DNA of 64,000 bases from Laceyella sediminis (lineage in GTDB: Bacteria; Bacillota; Bacilli; Thermoactinomycetales; Thermoactinomycetaceae), in assembly GCF_003003125.1 (NCBI RefSeq), contig NZ_PVTZ01000002.1, positions 310,001 through 374,000 of the forward strand. Reading direction: 5' to 3'. The position numbers were made by a program, and so were the translations under genes. The notes under the pieces were generated by a model that saw only the letters and a list, made by a program, of their open reading frames with translations, was not told where the DNA came from and made no database searches. This document shows positions 49,419-58,445 of this stretch, piece by piece (positions within the stretch are counted from its first letter, which is position 1; each line of letters opens with the position of its first letter).

Positions 49419-50030
49419 TCAGGGTTGTGAAAGTGTGGAGATCGCTTTTCGTACCGTATCGACAAAGGTGTGGAAACGTGAAGTAGGCCGTTTACGCCCA
49501 GCAAGCCCGCTTCCTTGGAAAAAAGTGCGGCGGAGTCCGCTGGTCAACTCCAGTTGTACCCCTTGCTTGCGCCGGCCGCGGTTGACGATGTTTTCCGGTT
49601 CTCTTCCGCCTAGGCGGGGAGGGGGATCGATGGCGGCAAATCCTTGCTGGGCCAGGCATTTTTTTATGTGTTGCCGCCAAGTTTCATCCAATCCGCCTAC
49701 ATACACCTTTTCCTCGTCTCCTGCTGCTCCGTGCAGGGCGAGAATCCGTTCACACTGGTTTGCCAACAGGATAGCCAAAGGCTCATCAAAGCGGGTGGAA
49801 GTCAGGTGCAGACGGTGGTTGCCCCGTGGTTTGTCACCGCTGAACAGATAACAACTCCAGTCTCTGCTAGCGATTGCTAGGGCCAATTCACTCGTTCCCG
49901 TTTCGATTCCGCCGCCATGGATGGCAAACACGCCGAGTTGGGGCGAACGGAAATGAAGGTGAATGGAATAATCTTTCCCCACCTGTTCATGGCGGGATAA
50001 ATCCTTGTAATTAACATATCGATCTTTCAT
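49419..50030 (-). CDS. Poly-gamma-glutamate hydrolase family protein (PghP/YmaC-like)
   Basis: 203 residues. The motifs FAIHGGGIETGTSELALAIA, HLTSTRFDEP and LHGAAGDEEKVYVGGLD, plus RGRRKQGVQLELTSGLR near the C-terminus, match the zinc carboxypeptidase-like family that cleaves poly-gamma-glutamate. Members occur in phages and Bacillus chromosomes. No signal peptide. The ATG at 50030 has AAAAGGAG upstream. Confidence 0.85.
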   Translation of the reverse strand: MKDRYVNYKDLSRHEQVGKDYSIHLHFRSPQLGVFAIHGGGIETGTSELALAIASRDWSCYLFSGDKPRGNHRLHLTSTRFDEPLAILLANQCERILALHGAAGDEEKVYVGGLDETWRQHIKKCLAQQGFAAIDPPPRLGGREPENIVNRGRRKQGVQLELTSGLRRTFFQGSGLAGRKRPTSRFHTFVDTVRKAISTLSQP

Positions 50031-50222
50031 GGCTCGCTCCTTTTATGCGGGATTGTTCACCGGCATCCCGGCGTTTTCCCCATTCAAAGTCGGTAAACCT
50101 ACCGTTAATCCTTGGTGGGGAAGGATAAACTAAGATAGATACGGGAGATCAGACAACCAGTGAAGGGGAAAGGTGAAGCCGCCTGGCTTAGGAAATGTAG
50201 GGTCCTCATTTCCCTATTGGTC

Positions 50223-50243
50223 AAATCGTAATATTTACGATTT
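50223..50243. promoter_or_regulatory. Zur box overlapping the znuA -35 region
   Basis: AAATCGTAAT-A-TTTACGATTT, a nearly perfect 10-1-10 inverted repeat matching the Bacillus Zur consensus (TCGTAATNATTACGA core). It overlaps the -35 (TTTACA, 50241-50246) of a promoter with TATAAT at 50264-50269 and 17-base spacing. Zinc-loaded Zur would block transcription. Confidence 0.9.
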
Positions 50244-50319
50244 ACAAGATTGGTAGCTGGGGCTATAATGAGTAGTAGAATCTTATGAAACGAAATCAAT
50301 CTATTGTAGGTGATTAGAA

Positions 50320-51282
50320 GTGAACAAAGGGTTGATCTTTCTTGCGGCAACGTTGCTGATATTGACCGGATGCCAGCCAGGTACTGCCGCAAACCAATCG
50401 AGCAACAACCCCGGCAAGTTACAAGTATATACCAGTTTATTTCCGTTTGAGGATTTTGCCAAAAAAATTGGTGGTGACCATGTTCAAGTTACCAACTTGA
50501 TTCCGCCAGGCGTAGAGCCACATGACTTTGAATTGACGGCAAGGGACATGACGGCCCTCAGCAATGCCGACTTGTTTATTTACAATGGTGCTGGCATGGA
50601 AGCGTGGGCTGAAAAGGCCGCAAGAAATTTGGATACCAAGCGGACATTGGTAGTGGAGACTACCAAGAATCTGCCGCTGTTGAAAAGAGAAGAGCATGAG
50701 CATGGTGATGAACATCATGGGGAAGATCATGGTGATCAGCACGACCATGGCGACTTCGATCCGCATGCCTGGTTGGATCCTACTTTAGCCAAAAAACAAG
50801 CGGAAGCGATCCGTGATGCGTTGATTAAGAAAGATGCCAAGCATGCAGCGGATTACCGCAAAAATTTTGAACAAGTGGCGGCGGAGTTGGACAAACTGGA
50901 CCATGAGTTCCAATTCGTGGTCAAACAAGCGCCGAAGAAAGAGTTTGCCGTTTCCCACGCCGCTTTTGGGTATTTGGCGCATCGCTATGGCTTGAAGCAG
51001 ATGGCGATCAGCGGATTGTCCCCCTCCGATGAGCCGAGCCCGCAAGAATTGAAGCGCATCATTGAAGAAGTCCGTGAACATGATATCCGGGTGATCTTGT
51101 TTGAGACACTGGTAAGTAGTAAAATTGCGGAAGTGGTGAAAAGAGAGGTCAAAGCGGAAGCGCTTGTCCTCAATCCATTGGAAGGTTTAACAGAGGAGGA
51201 AAAGGCCCAAGGCATGGACTATTTCCAAGTGATGCGTAAGAATAAGGAGCATCTCGCCAAAGCGCTGGGCGTGACCCAATGA
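50320..51282 (+). CDS. znuA: Zinc ABC transporter substrate-binding lipoprotein
   Basis: 320 residues. Signal with lipobox LTGC (Cys18-19), then the cluster A-I metal-binding fold: VEPHDFELTARD, a His/Asp/Glu-rich loop (residues about 126-150, with many HE/HG/HD pairs) characteristic of zinc binders, HAWLDP and HAAFGYLAHRYGL. It captures Zn2+ outside the membrane for ZnuB/ZnuC. GTG start at 50320. First gene of an operon with znuC, znuB and zur, behind a Zur box. Confidence 0.94.
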   Translation: MNKGLIFLAATLLILTGCQPGTAANQSSNNPGKLQVYTSLFPFEDFAKKIGGDHVQVTNLIPPGVEPHDFELTARDMTALSNADLFIYNGAGMEAWAEKAARNLDTKRTLVVETTKNLPLLKREEHEHGDEHHGEDHGDQHDHGDFDPHAWLDPTLAKKQAEAIRDALIKKDAKHAADYRKNFEQVAAELDKLDHEFQFVVKQAPKKEFAVSHAAFGYLAHRYGLKQMAISGLSPSDEPSPQELKRIIEEVREHDIRVILFETLVSSKIAEVVKREVKAEALVLNPLEGLTEEEKAQGMDYFQVMRKNKEHLAKALGVTQ

Positions 51283-52037
51283 AAGAACATGTGATTGAAA
51301 TTAAGAATCTGCATTTTTCATATGAAGAGCAACCGGTCTTGGACGGGATCAATCTGGTGCTGGACCGCGGGCAATTCCTTGGCTTGGTAGGCCCCAACGG
51401 TTCAGGTAAATCGACGCTGATCAAATGCGTGTTGGGCATGTTGAAGCCAGAACGTGGGGAGATTCGCCTATTTGGCCAGCCTGTGCGCCATGCCCGATTG
51501 GGAGGCCGAATTGGCTATGTTTCACAAAAGGCGAACAGTTTCAATCTGGGCTTTCCGGCTACTGTCAAAGAAGTGGTCGCTTCGGGTTTGTACGGGCAAC
51601 TTGGACTACTGCGCCGGATGGGCCGTTTAGAATGGAAGAAGGTGGACCAAGCGATTGCCAAGGTTGGGCTTAGTGCGTTCCGTGACCGCAATATCGGCAA
51701 GCTATCGGGCGGGCAACAACAACGGGCATTTATCGCCAGAGCCTTGGTGGCCGATCCAGATCTGCTTATTTTGGATGAGCCAACGGTGGGGGTAGACGCG
51801 AAGTCGACCGAACAATTTTATGCGCTGTTGACGGAGTTGCATCGCCATCATGGCTTGACGTTGCTCTTGGTTACGCATGACATCGGCGTGTTGTCCACTT
51901 CTGTTGATCAAGTAGCCTGTTTGAATAAGCGTTTGTTTTTCCACGGTGACCCGGACGAATTTGCCCAACGGGAACAAGAGATCTTGACCCAAGCCTATGG
52001 GCATGACATACAAATCGTCAGTCACCATCACCATTAA
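51279..52037 (+). CDS. znuC: Zinc ABC transporter ATP-binding protein
   Basis: 252 residues. Walker A GPNGSGKST, Q-loop VSQKANSF, signature LSGGQQQRAFIARAL, Walker B LLILDEPTVGVD and H-loop LLLVTHD. The C-terminus is His-rich (VSHHHH), possibly sensing zinc. The start overlaps the znuA stop by four bases (ATGA), so translation is coupled. Confidence 0.95.
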   Translation: MKEHVIEIKNLHFSYEEQPVLDGINLVLDRGQFLGLVGPNGSGKSTLIKCVLGMLKPERGEIRLFGQPVRHARLGGRIGYVSQKANSFNLGFPATVKEVVASGLYGQLGLLRRMGRLEWKKVDQAIAKVGLSAFRDRNIGKLSGGQQQRAFIARALVADPDLLILDEPTVGVDAKSTEQFYALLTELHRHHGLTLLLVTHDIGVLSTSVDQVACLNKRLFFHGDPDEFAQREQEILTQAYGHDIQIVSHHHH

Positions 52038-52058
52038 GACAGAGTGAGATGGGAGGGA

Positions 52059-52080
52059 GGCGCCAAGTTTTGGGGCGCCC
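52059..52080 (+). other. Hairpin between znuC and znuB
   Basis: GGCGCC/GGGGCGCC stem followed by TTTC, 6 bases before the znuB ATG. It may reduce transcription or occlude the znuB ribosome binding site, since no conventional Shine-Dalgarno precedes this ATG. Confidence 0.5.
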
Positions 52081-52086
52081 TTTCGT

Positions 52087-52941
52087 ATGTTTGATTTGCT
52101 GATCCAATATGAGTGGATGAGAAATGCCCTGTACGCGGGCGTGATTATCGGTTTTATTTCACCCTTGGTGGGGGTGTATTTGGTGGTGCGCCGCCTTTCC
52201 CTCATCGCTGATGCTTTGGCGCATGTTACGTTATCGGGCGTGGCGGCCGGTTTGCTGATGCAAAAAGAAGTCGCCTGGTTCCAAGGAGTGAATCCGCTAT
52301 ACACGGGCATGTTTTTTTCCTTGGCGGGATCGATGTTTGTTGAGAAGGTGCGTAGTTTGTATCGGTCTTATCAGGAGCTGGCCATTCCGATCCTTTTGTC
52401 TGGAGGTATCGGACTGGGAGTGGTGCTGATCAGCGCGGCTGACGGATTCAATGTGGATATTGCGGGTTATTTGTTTGGTAGCATCTTAGCCGTGGATGAA
52501 GGCGAGTTAACCCTGATCGCGGGGATCGGCATACTGGTTGTCTTGTTTTTCCTCTTTTTTTACAAAGAGATGTTCGCTTTGTCTTTTGATGAGGAGCATG
52601 CCGTGTTGACGGGGATTTCGCGCAAGATAATCAATCTGTTGTTCATGCTGGTCGTGGCGCTGGTGATCGCCGCTTCAATCCGTGTGGTGGGGATTTTGCT
52701 GGTGTCGGCCCTGATGACGATCCCTGTCGCCGCCAGCCTGCAATTTACTAACAGCTTCCGCCAGACATTGATCTGGTCGGTGGTCTTCTCCCAATTGGCC
52801 GTGTTCAGCGGGTTGTTCGCCGCATATTATCTCGACTGGGCCTCTGGGGGGACGATCGTCCTCGTCTCTGTGGCGATTCTGTTGCTGATCCTGGCAGTGA
52901 AGAGAATCGTTCGCATTTTCCGTCGCAACCCAGTATCATAG
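52087..52941 (+). CDS. znuB: Zinc ABC transporter permease
   Basis: 284 residues, eight or nine membrane helices, ABC-3 family. The motifs GVIIGFISPLVGVYLVVRRLSLIADALAHVTLSGVA near the N-terminus and VVGILLVSALMTIPVAAS in the middle are typical of ZnuB/AdcB. It forms the channel for Zn2+ with ZnuC. Confidence 0.95.
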   Translation: MFDLLIQYEWMRNALYAGVIIGFISPLVGVYLVVRRLSLIADALAHVTLSGVAAGLLMQKEVAWFQGVNPLYTGMFFSLAGSMFVEKVRSLYRSYQELAIPILLSGGIGLGVVLISAADGFNVDIAGYLFGSILAVDEGELTLIAGIGILVVLFFLFFYKEMFALSFDEEHAVLTGISRKIINLLFMLVVALVIAASIRVVGILLVSALMTIPVAASLQFTNSFRQTLIWSVVFSQLAVFSGLFAAYYLDWASGGTIVLVSVAILLLILAVKRIVRIFRRNPVS

Positions 52942-52976
52942 AAAAGTAAGGACCAGGCGATTTAGGAGCGATAGCG

Positions 52977-53405
52977 ATGGATATCAAACAAGCGCTTAAT
53001 CTGTTGAAACAGAACGGATATAAGTATACCGGTAAGCGGGAAATGATGGTGCAGCTCTTCTTTGAAGAAGGGCGTTACTTGACAGCCAAAGAAGTTTTGG
53101 ATTTGATGCAGAAAGATTATCCAGGTCTTAGCTTTGACACAGTGTATCGTAACTTGGCCTTGTTTGAGCAGTTGGGGATTGTCGAAGGGACGGAATGGAA
53201 CGGTGAACGGCGCTATCGCATTCATTGCGGTGGTGATTCGCATCATCACCATATCATATGCACCGAATGCGGTCGCACGCGCGCGATTGAACTCTGTCCG
53301 ATGAAGGCGATTTTCGGCCAGCCGGAGAATTTTGAGATCACCGGCCACAAGTTTGAGATATATGGCATATGCGTGGAGTGCAAAGAATACGAGAAAAATG
53401 CGTAG
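52977..53405 (+). CDS. zur: Zinc uptake regulator Zur (Fur family)
   Basis: 142 residues. Winged helix (about 10-80: GYKYTGKREMMVQLF, LSFDTVYRNLALFEQLGIV), then dimerisation domain with HHHHIICTECG and GICVECK (two CxxC structural zinc motifs). It closely follows the B. subtilis Zur pattern (YKYT.KRE, GHKFEIYG). Cotranscribed with znuACB and probably autoregulated through the Zur box at 50223. Confidence 0.92.
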   Translation: MDIKQALNLLKQNGYKYTGKREMMVQLFFEEGRYLTAKEVLDLMQKDYPGLSFDTVYRNLALFEQLGIVEGTEWNGERRYRIHCGGDSHHHHIICTECGRTRAIELCPMKAIFGQPENFEITGHKFEIYGICVECKEYEKNA

Positions 53406-53481
53406 GATCTTGTTCAATATGGCCGATCGCCCTGCTCTCCCGGGCCGGGGAACGAACAGACACAACGGACGCATGATTGAG

Positions 53482-53521
53482 GCATGTCCACCCTTGTCGA
53501 GGGGAGCGGCATGTTTTTTTT
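53482..53521 (+). terminator. Terminator after zur
   Basis: Imperfect stem (GCATGTCCACCC with GGGGAGCGGCATG) followed by eight or nine T residues. Confidence 0.65.
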
Positions 53522-53714
53522 GACGTCCGGCATGCACCTGTTCTTCCTCCCGGCAAATTGTTCTTGGTGAAAAGGAAAAAGGTAACCGTTGTAGAAATTA
53601 ACAATTCGCCCTAGTGGACGCAAAGGCTATGGGGCGGTGAATATTTCCGGGGAAATAAAAATAATGGCTTGGCAAACGCTTGGTATCTGAATATTCGGAT
53701 CGAGGTGGCCGGAG

Positions 53715-55076
53715 ATGAAAATAAAGGAACATATGGAAGGAAAGCGGTTGTTGCAAGCCTGCGATTATGTGATGGATTATGGGAAACAGGTTGCTGACCA
53801 GGTTGCTTGTGCGATTTTAGGCCAGTCGCATTATCTGTCGCGCCTTGATAACAACCAGATTGTGCAACATGTACGCAAACGTGAGTTGCAATTGGTCGTG
53901 CGGGTGATATTGGATGGTCGGTTGGGCATGGCCTCTTGCAATCAGTTGGATGAGGAAACCCTGCGGATGACGGTGGAACATGCTGTGCGATTGAGTCAGT
54001 ATGCGGATGTCCAGCACTTGCGGACGAGTTTCGTCAAACCAGAGCCGATCCCTCAAATCATCGGCTTTGACGAGGCGACAGAGCAAGTTTCACCGCTAGA
54101 AATGGCCAAAAAGGTGTATGTTATTGCGGAAGCGGCCAAAGCGAAGGGATTGATCGGCGCCGGTTCTTGCCAGGTCTCCATCCAAGATCATGCCGTTGTG
54201 AACTCAAGGGGCGTCCGTCTTTATGGGCGGCGTAGCAAAGCGGAATTGCATGCGGTTGTGACCGGGGAGTCCGGTTCGGGATACGACACGGACACCAAGC
54301 GTTCTTTCTATGAGCTGGAGGCGGAGCGTGTGGCGGAAACAGCCAGAAACAAGTGCTTGGCGAGCCGGCATCCGATCGTGGTGGAGCCGGGGACGTATCA
54401 AGTCTTGCTGGAACCAAAAGCGGTGGCCGATCTGGTGACCAATTGGGCTTGCTACAGCTTTAACCCCGTTCTTTATCATGAAGGGCGCAGTTTCGCTTCT
54501 ACGCGCATGGGTGAACCGTATCTGTCTCCACTGTTGACCATCAAGGAAAATCCGCTGGATGAAATGGGGTTGCCTTTTCCTTTCGATTGGGAAGGGCAGG
54601 CGAGGCGGCCTGTCACCTTGGTTGACCGGGGCAGAATTAGCGGCATGGTCTACGACGATTGGACAGCGCGGAAAGTGGGAACCCAGTCAACGGGCAGCGC
54701 TGTATTTCCCCTTGAAGATATGCGGGGAGTGGCACCTTCTTTCTTGGAAGTCGAAGCCGGAACCTGCTCATATGAAGAGTTGATTAAACGCATGGACAAA
54801 GGAATTGTGGTAACTCGATTCAATTATTTGGCCACTGTCCATCCCAAAGAGACGGTCATGACGGGAATCACCCGGGACGGCACCTTTCTCGTTGAAAAGG
54901 GAAAAGTGGTGGCGCCAATCAAGGACTTGTGCATGAGGGAGAGCGTCGTTCAAGCTTTGCAACGGATTGTGGCAGTGGGGCGGGAAAGCCGAATGATCAG
55001 CCATGCGCGGGGATATTGCCGCACGCCCGCGCTTTTGATCGACCGGTTTCGGTTTACGGATACTGCTGATCACTGA
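53715..55076 (+). CDS. TldE/PmbA family metallopeptidase homologue
   Basis: 453 residues. It fits the TldD/PmbA fold: N-terminal LYSRLDNN-like region, NSRGVRLYGRRSKAELHAVVTGESGSG, VVEPGTYQVLLEPKAVADLV and the C-terminal EKGKVVAPIKDL. The HExxxH zinc motif of TldD is not visible, so it is the TldE/PmbA type, normally a partner of TldD. No tldD is in the window. These proteins mature modified peptides and degrade CcdA in other bacteria. Confidence 0.82.
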   Translation: MKIKEHMEGKRLLQACDYVMDYGKQVADQVACAILGQSHYLSRLDNNQIVQHVRKRELQLVVRVILDGRLGMASCNQLDEETLRMTVEHAVRLSQYADVQHLRTSFVKPEPIPQIIGFDEATEQVSPLEMAKKVYVIAEAAKAKGLIGAGSCQVSIQDHAVVNSRGVRLYGRRSKAELHAVVTGESGSGYDTDTKRSFYELEAERVAETARNKCLASRHPIVVEPGTYQVLLEPKAVADLVTNWACYSFNPVLYHEGRSFASTRMGEPYLSPLLTIKENPLDEMGLPFPFDWEGQARRPVTLVDRGRISGMVYDDWTARKVGTQSTGSAVFPLEDMRGVAPSFLEVEAGTCSYEELIKRMDKGIVVTRFNYLATVHPKETVMTGITRDGTFLVEKGKVVAPIKDLCMRESVVQALQRIVAVGRESRMISHARGYCRTPALLIDRFRFTDTADH

Positions 55077-55137
55077 TGGAGTCGGGAGACCTGACAAGGC
55101 TCCATGTGTTATAATCGCCGCAGAGGTGAATAGCGCA

Positions 55138-55629
55138 TTGGAACATGAACGTTGGATGAATGAAGCTTTGCAGGAAGCCAAAAAAGCAGAAGCGATTGGG
55201 GAAGTCCCGATTGGGGCGGTCATTGTCAAAGATGGGCAAGTGATCGGCAGGGGTTACAACTTGCGCGAGACGCAACACGATCCCACCGCCCATGCAGAGA
55301 TAATTGCCATTCGCCAAGCGGCGGAGCGCGTGGGAGGGTGGCGGCTGAATGACTGTGATCTCTATGTTACGTTGGAACCGTGCCCCATGTGTGCGGGGGC
55401 GATTCTGCAAGCACGCATCAGACGGGTGATTTATGGAACGGAGGACCCCAAAGCGGGTTGTGCCGGGACGTTGATGAATATATTGACAGATGGACGGTTC
55501 AACCACCAGACAGAAGTGATCTCAGGCATAAATAAAGAGGCTTGCGGCGCCATTCTGACCGAATTTTTTCGGGCGCTCCGCCAGCGGAACAAAGAGAGAA
55601 AGCGACAACGGCAACAGGAAACCTCTTAG
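55138..55629 (+). CDS. tadA: tRNA-specific adenosine deaminase TadA
   Basis: About 163 residues. Deaminase motifs HAE (His52, Glu54) and PCPMC (Cys82, Cys85) coordinate zinc; NLRETQHDPTAHAEI and GCAGTLMNIL are family-typical. It converts A34 to inosine in tRNA-Arg(ACG). I used the TTG at 55138, 8 bases after GAGGTG; the GTG at 55126 sits on top of its own SD. A strong terminator follows directly. Confidence 0.93.
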   Translation: MEHERWMNEALQEAKKAEAIGEVPIGAVIVKDGQVIGRGYNLRETQHDPTAHAEIIAIRQAAERVGGWRLNDCDLYVTLEPCPMCAGAILQARIRRVIYGTEDPKAGCAGTLMNILTDGRFNHQTEVISGINKEACGAILTEFFRALRQRNKERKRQRQQETS

Positions 55630-55654
55630 ACGGAACAAGAGGTTTCCTGTTTTT
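55613..55654 (+). terminator. tadA terminator
   Basis: Perfect 15-base stem (AACAGGAAACCTCTT and its complement) ending in a T-run. The stem overlaps the last tadA codons. Confidence 0.9.
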
Positions 55655-55739
55655 CAGTTTGCGGGAATCAATAATATTAGATTATTCGGATGATTCGTGT
55701 ATAATGTGTTTGCGTCTGTATGTGAGGAGGTGGATAAGC

Positions 55740-57029
55740 ATGCAAAGGCGGATGGATTGGTTGTGGCTAATTGCCGTTGTCCTCGCGGTTCCGCTCGCGG
55801 GCGAATACAATGTGCATCCATTTCAAGATGATTACCGGGTGAGCATGAGCATTCCTATTTATTTTTTCGCCATCTTGTGGATTCGGCGGTATTCCCCGTT
55901 GACGATTGGGCTGGCGGTCTCCATAGCGGTCGTGGCCTGGCGGAGCGGATTGCATGCTTGGTTTTATGGAGGAGTTGATTTGGATGTGTTCCTCGGCGAC
56001 TACTTGCCTTCTTTTTCCTACTATTTGACATACGCGGCTCTTTTGCATTGGGTGCGGGTGCGGGATTACCACGACCAACCCTTTGTCATTTTATTGATCG
56101 GCTTCGGCACCGAAGTGATGAGCGGCATGGTTGAATTGATGTTGCGCAAGCAATTTGGTCCCGCGGAGTTCGAACTGAGGCGATTCACTTATCTGTGGAT
56201 CATTGCTATGATTCGCAACCTGACTGTGATTGGTGTGTACGCGATGATCATGTTCAAGCGGGAGCGGCAGGAGAAACAGCAAAAATTGATGATGCTGGCC
56301 GGTTTGTATGAAGAGGCACATTACATGGACAAGTTGCTTGACCAAGCCAAACAGGTGTCTCATGACGTCAAGCAAGTGCAACAACTATTGCAGGACGGGA
56401 GCACGGACCGGGATGAGATGATCCAGCAATTGCGGCAGATTTGCGTGCGATGCCACGAAATTCATAAGCATCTGGAAGTGATTGATGTGGGGTTATCCCG
56501 CTTGATGAAACGGGAGCATGCACCGGACGAAGTAAATGTGCATGAGCTGTTGGAAATCGTTTACTTGGCGGGGCGCAACTATGCTGAGCGGAAAGGGCGG
56601 CGGATTGAGTTTATGCGCCATGTCTATGGGGAACATCCCCTGTATCCGACCAACATGATGCTGTCCATTTTGACCAATCTGGTCAGTAACGCGGTTGAAG
56701 CGATCGAGCGGAGCGGAGTGGTTAAAATCACCGCCATCTATGACAAAGATTGGGTGCATTTTCAAGTGTGGGACAATGGGCCTGGCATCCGCCAACCGGT
56801 GGAGCGGGTGTTTGTCGAGGGCTACACGACCAAATGGGATGAACAAGGAAAACAATCGACGGGAATCGGCTTATTTCATGTGAAGGGCTTGGTTGAAGAA
56901 GCTGGGGGAGAAGTGAAGGTGTGGAGCGACCAGCAAAAACGGGAAACCGAATTCACCGTCTCCCTGCCCCTCCCCTTGCGTCGCCCGGAACGAAAGGAGG
57001 AGAACCATGCGCATTTACATTGTGGATGA
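55740..57029 (+). CDS. Sensor histidine kinase (GlnK/YcbA-like)
   Basis: 429 residues. Five or six N-terminal membrane helices (to about residue 175), a coiled coil, an H-box-like VSHDVKQVQQLL, and a HATPase with N-box NLVSNAVEAI, G1 DNGPGI and G2 STGIGLFHVK. This SpoOB-type kinase layout resembles B. subtilis GlnK. The longer frame upstream (to 55542) overlaps tadA and is not used. TATAAT lies at 55700 and GAGGAGG before the ATG at 55740. The response regulator overlaps its 3' end by 23 bases. Confidence 0.82.
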   Translation: MQRRMDWLWLIAVVLAVPLAGEYNVHPFQDDYRVSMSIPIYFFAILWIRRYSPLTIGLAVSIAVVAWRSGLHAWFYGGVDLDVFLGDYLPSFSYYLTYAALLHWVRVRDYHDQPFVILLIGFGTEVMSGMVELMLRKQFGPAEFELRRFTYLWIIAMIRNLTVIGVYAMIMFKRERQEKQQKLMMLAGLYEEAHYMDKLLDQAKQVSHDVKQVQQLLQDGSTDRDEMIQQLRQICVRCHEIHKHLEVIDVGLSRLMKREHAPDEVNVHELLEIVYLAGRNYAERKGRRIEFMRHVYGEHPLYPTNMMLSILTNLVSNAVEAIERSGVVKITAIYDKDWVHFQVWDNGPGIRQPVERVFVEGYTTKWDEQGKQSTGIGLFHVKGLVEEAGGEVKVWSDQQKRETEFTVSLPLPLRRPERKEENHAHLHCG

Positions 57030-57423
57030 CGATGAGGCTGTCCGCTTGATGCTGACCGACCTGATTGAGGACTACGACCTGGGTGAAGTGGTGGGGGAAG
57101 CAGATGACGGGAAAGCGATTTCGACAGAGTTGATGATCAACAAGAGAGTGGATGTCCTGATCATTGATTACATCATGTCGGGTCGTGACGGTTTGGAAAC
57201 GGTGGAGCGGTTAAATGCTGACGGATTTGACGGCAAGATCGTGATGATCTCCCAAGACCATCATATCGAGAGCATCTCGTTGACCAAAGACGAGATTTAT
57301 TACCATTTTGAAAAGCCGCTGAACCGCTTGAAGGTGCAACGAGTCTTGAAAAACATCAAACGGGAGTTGGAATATGAAAACAAGCCTTGCCGCAGCTTAA
57401 AGAAATTTGCCAAGCGCCGGTGA
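57007..57423 (+). CDS. Response regulator receiver domain (N-terminal part of a GlnL/YcbB-like protein)
   Basis: 138 residues. Receiver with DDDEAVR near the start, phospho-acceptor Asp in VLIIDYIMSGRDG, and the Lys in HFEKPL. After about residue 125 the sequence becomes abnormal (NKPCRSLKKFAKRR) and stops, while the expected effector domain continues in the +2 frame. So the natural protein was probably about 240 residues. The SD AAAGGAGG precedes the ATG. Confidence 0.8.
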   Translation: MRIYIVDDDEAVRLMLTDLIEDYDLGEVVGEADDGKAISTELMINKRVDVLIIDYIMSGRDGLETVERLNADGFDGKIVMISQDHHIESISLTKDEIYYHFEKPLNRLKVQRVLKNIKRELEYENKPCRSLKKFAKRR

Positions 57424-57713
57424 TGAAGCGGATGGGGACGCAGGTGACAGAAGAGGAATTGCGCAAATTGGAAAAGTCTGTGCGTCAACGCATGCGGCGC
57501 GCCATCCGTGTAGCTTTTGGCAATCTGGCGGCGACGGCGGTGCATCAAGGATATGCTCATGAGCATGTGGTTCGGTATAGCGGTTTTTTCGGTGGGGCTG
57601 AACTGAGCAAGATGGTTCAGCATATGCGCCAACACCAAGAGTACCATGTGCGGTTGGATACGCGAAAGTTTCTAATCGCCTTTTATGAATTGGCCAAAGA
57701 GGACAGCCAATGA
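57387..57713 (+). CDS. Effector domain of the same regulator, in another frame
   Basis: Up to 108 residues from a TTG. The sequence MGTQVTEEELRKLEKSVRQRMRRAIRVAFGNLAATAVHQGYAHE...LDTRKFLIAFYELAKE resembles the YcbB-type output domain of GlnL regulators. It overlaps the receiver ORF by 37 bases and has no ribosome binding site of its own, supporting a frameshift that split one gene. Programmed frameshifting or independent translation cannot be excluded. Confidence 0.6.
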   Translation: MPQLKEICQAPVMKRMGTQVTEEELRKLEKSVRQRMRRAIRVAFGNLAATAVHQGYAHEHVVRYSGFFGGAELSKMVQHMRQHQEYHVRLDTRKFLIAFYELAKEDSQ

Positions 57714-57741
57714 TCATCCGCATCCTGCCTTAGTTTCGATC

Positions 57742-57772
57742 GCCCTTTTCACGAGAAAGGGCATTTTTTTTT
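57742..57772 (+). terminator. Terminator after the two-component system
   Basis: GCCCTTTTC/GAGAAAGGGC stem followed by nine T residues. Confidence 0.88.
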
Positions 57773-57853
57773 GCCAACCCCTTGATTCTTTTTGAAGTTT
57801 TTTGAAGTGCACCAGTTACGATAAGGATACATTCTAGAAAAGAGGTGGATAAG

Positions 57854-58327
57854 ATGGGAATCCTTACGCAATTGGTGCAATGGGTGCTGGGGTTGGGCAT
57901 TGGGATGTTGGGATTGCAGATGATGGATGAGGCGCAAGGCCACGCCGCATCGTCGCCGCTGGAGGCACTGTTGTTTCAATTCTTGTCCGTCGTGTTTCCC
58001 GTCGTTTGGATGAGTGCGGTCGTGTGGTTTACCCGCCCCACGATAAACAAAAGATTGCGCCGCATTCGTCACGCCGTCATTTTGGGGTTGCAACTGCTGG
58101 TGATCATCGCCATCTTGATTGGTTGTGCTATTCCTAAGACAGTGGACACATTTGACCGATGGGAACCGATGTCCGAGGTTCAACTGCAGATGCAGGAAGA
58201 TGATAAGCCAATGAGAAAAAGGGACAAGAGCGGAGAAGGGCTCGCATCAGCTCTTCTTTGTTTTTGTGTAGCCGGGCAAAGGAAAAGTGGGAGCGAAGGC
58301 TTGATTTTTTTTGGCATTTCGATATAA
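57854..58327 (+). CDS. Hypothetical membrane protein
   Basis: 157 residues from the ATG at 57854 (AAAGAGGTG upstream). Three hydrophobic segments: LVQWVLGLGIGMLGLQMM, LFQFLSVVFPVVWMSAVVWF and AVILGLQLLVIIAILIGCAI. The last 45 residues (after about 115) are low quality and run into the promoter of the next tRNA, so the natural protein may end earlier or the frame may have shifted. Not recognised. Confidence 0.5.
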   Translation: MGILTQLVQWVLGLGIGMLGLQMMDEAQGHAASSPLEALLFQFLSVVFPVVWMSAVVWFTRPTINKRLRRIRHAVILGLQLLVIIAILIGCAIPKTVDTFDRWEPMSEVQLQMQEDDKPMRKRDKSGEGLASALLCFCVAGQRKSGSEGLIFFGISI

Positions 58328-58353
58328 TATATTAGTGTTAGTATTTAACTTAT

Positions 58354-58445
58354 GGAGAGATGTCCGAGTGGTTGAAGGAGGCGGTCTCGAAAACCGTTGT
58401 GCGGGGTAACCCGTACCGTGGGTTCGAATCCCACTCTCTCCGCCA
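58354..58445 (+). tRNA. tRNA-Ser (anticodon CGA)
   Basis: 92 bases with encoded CCA. Acceptor GGAGAGA pairs with TCTCTCC, then G-CCA. The anticodon arm GCGGT-CTCGAAA-ACCGT gives CGA. Long variable arm (TGTGCGGGGTAACCCGTACC) and GGTTCGAATCC T arm. A phage-type integrase starts 130 bases downstream, so its 3' end is the likely attL core. Confidence 0.96.

Noticed and set aside
55542-55739. N-terminal extension of the sensor kinase into tadA
   Set aside because: It overlaps tadA and its terminator, and the peptide is not membrane-like. GAGGAGG plus ATG at 55740 gives a standard start.
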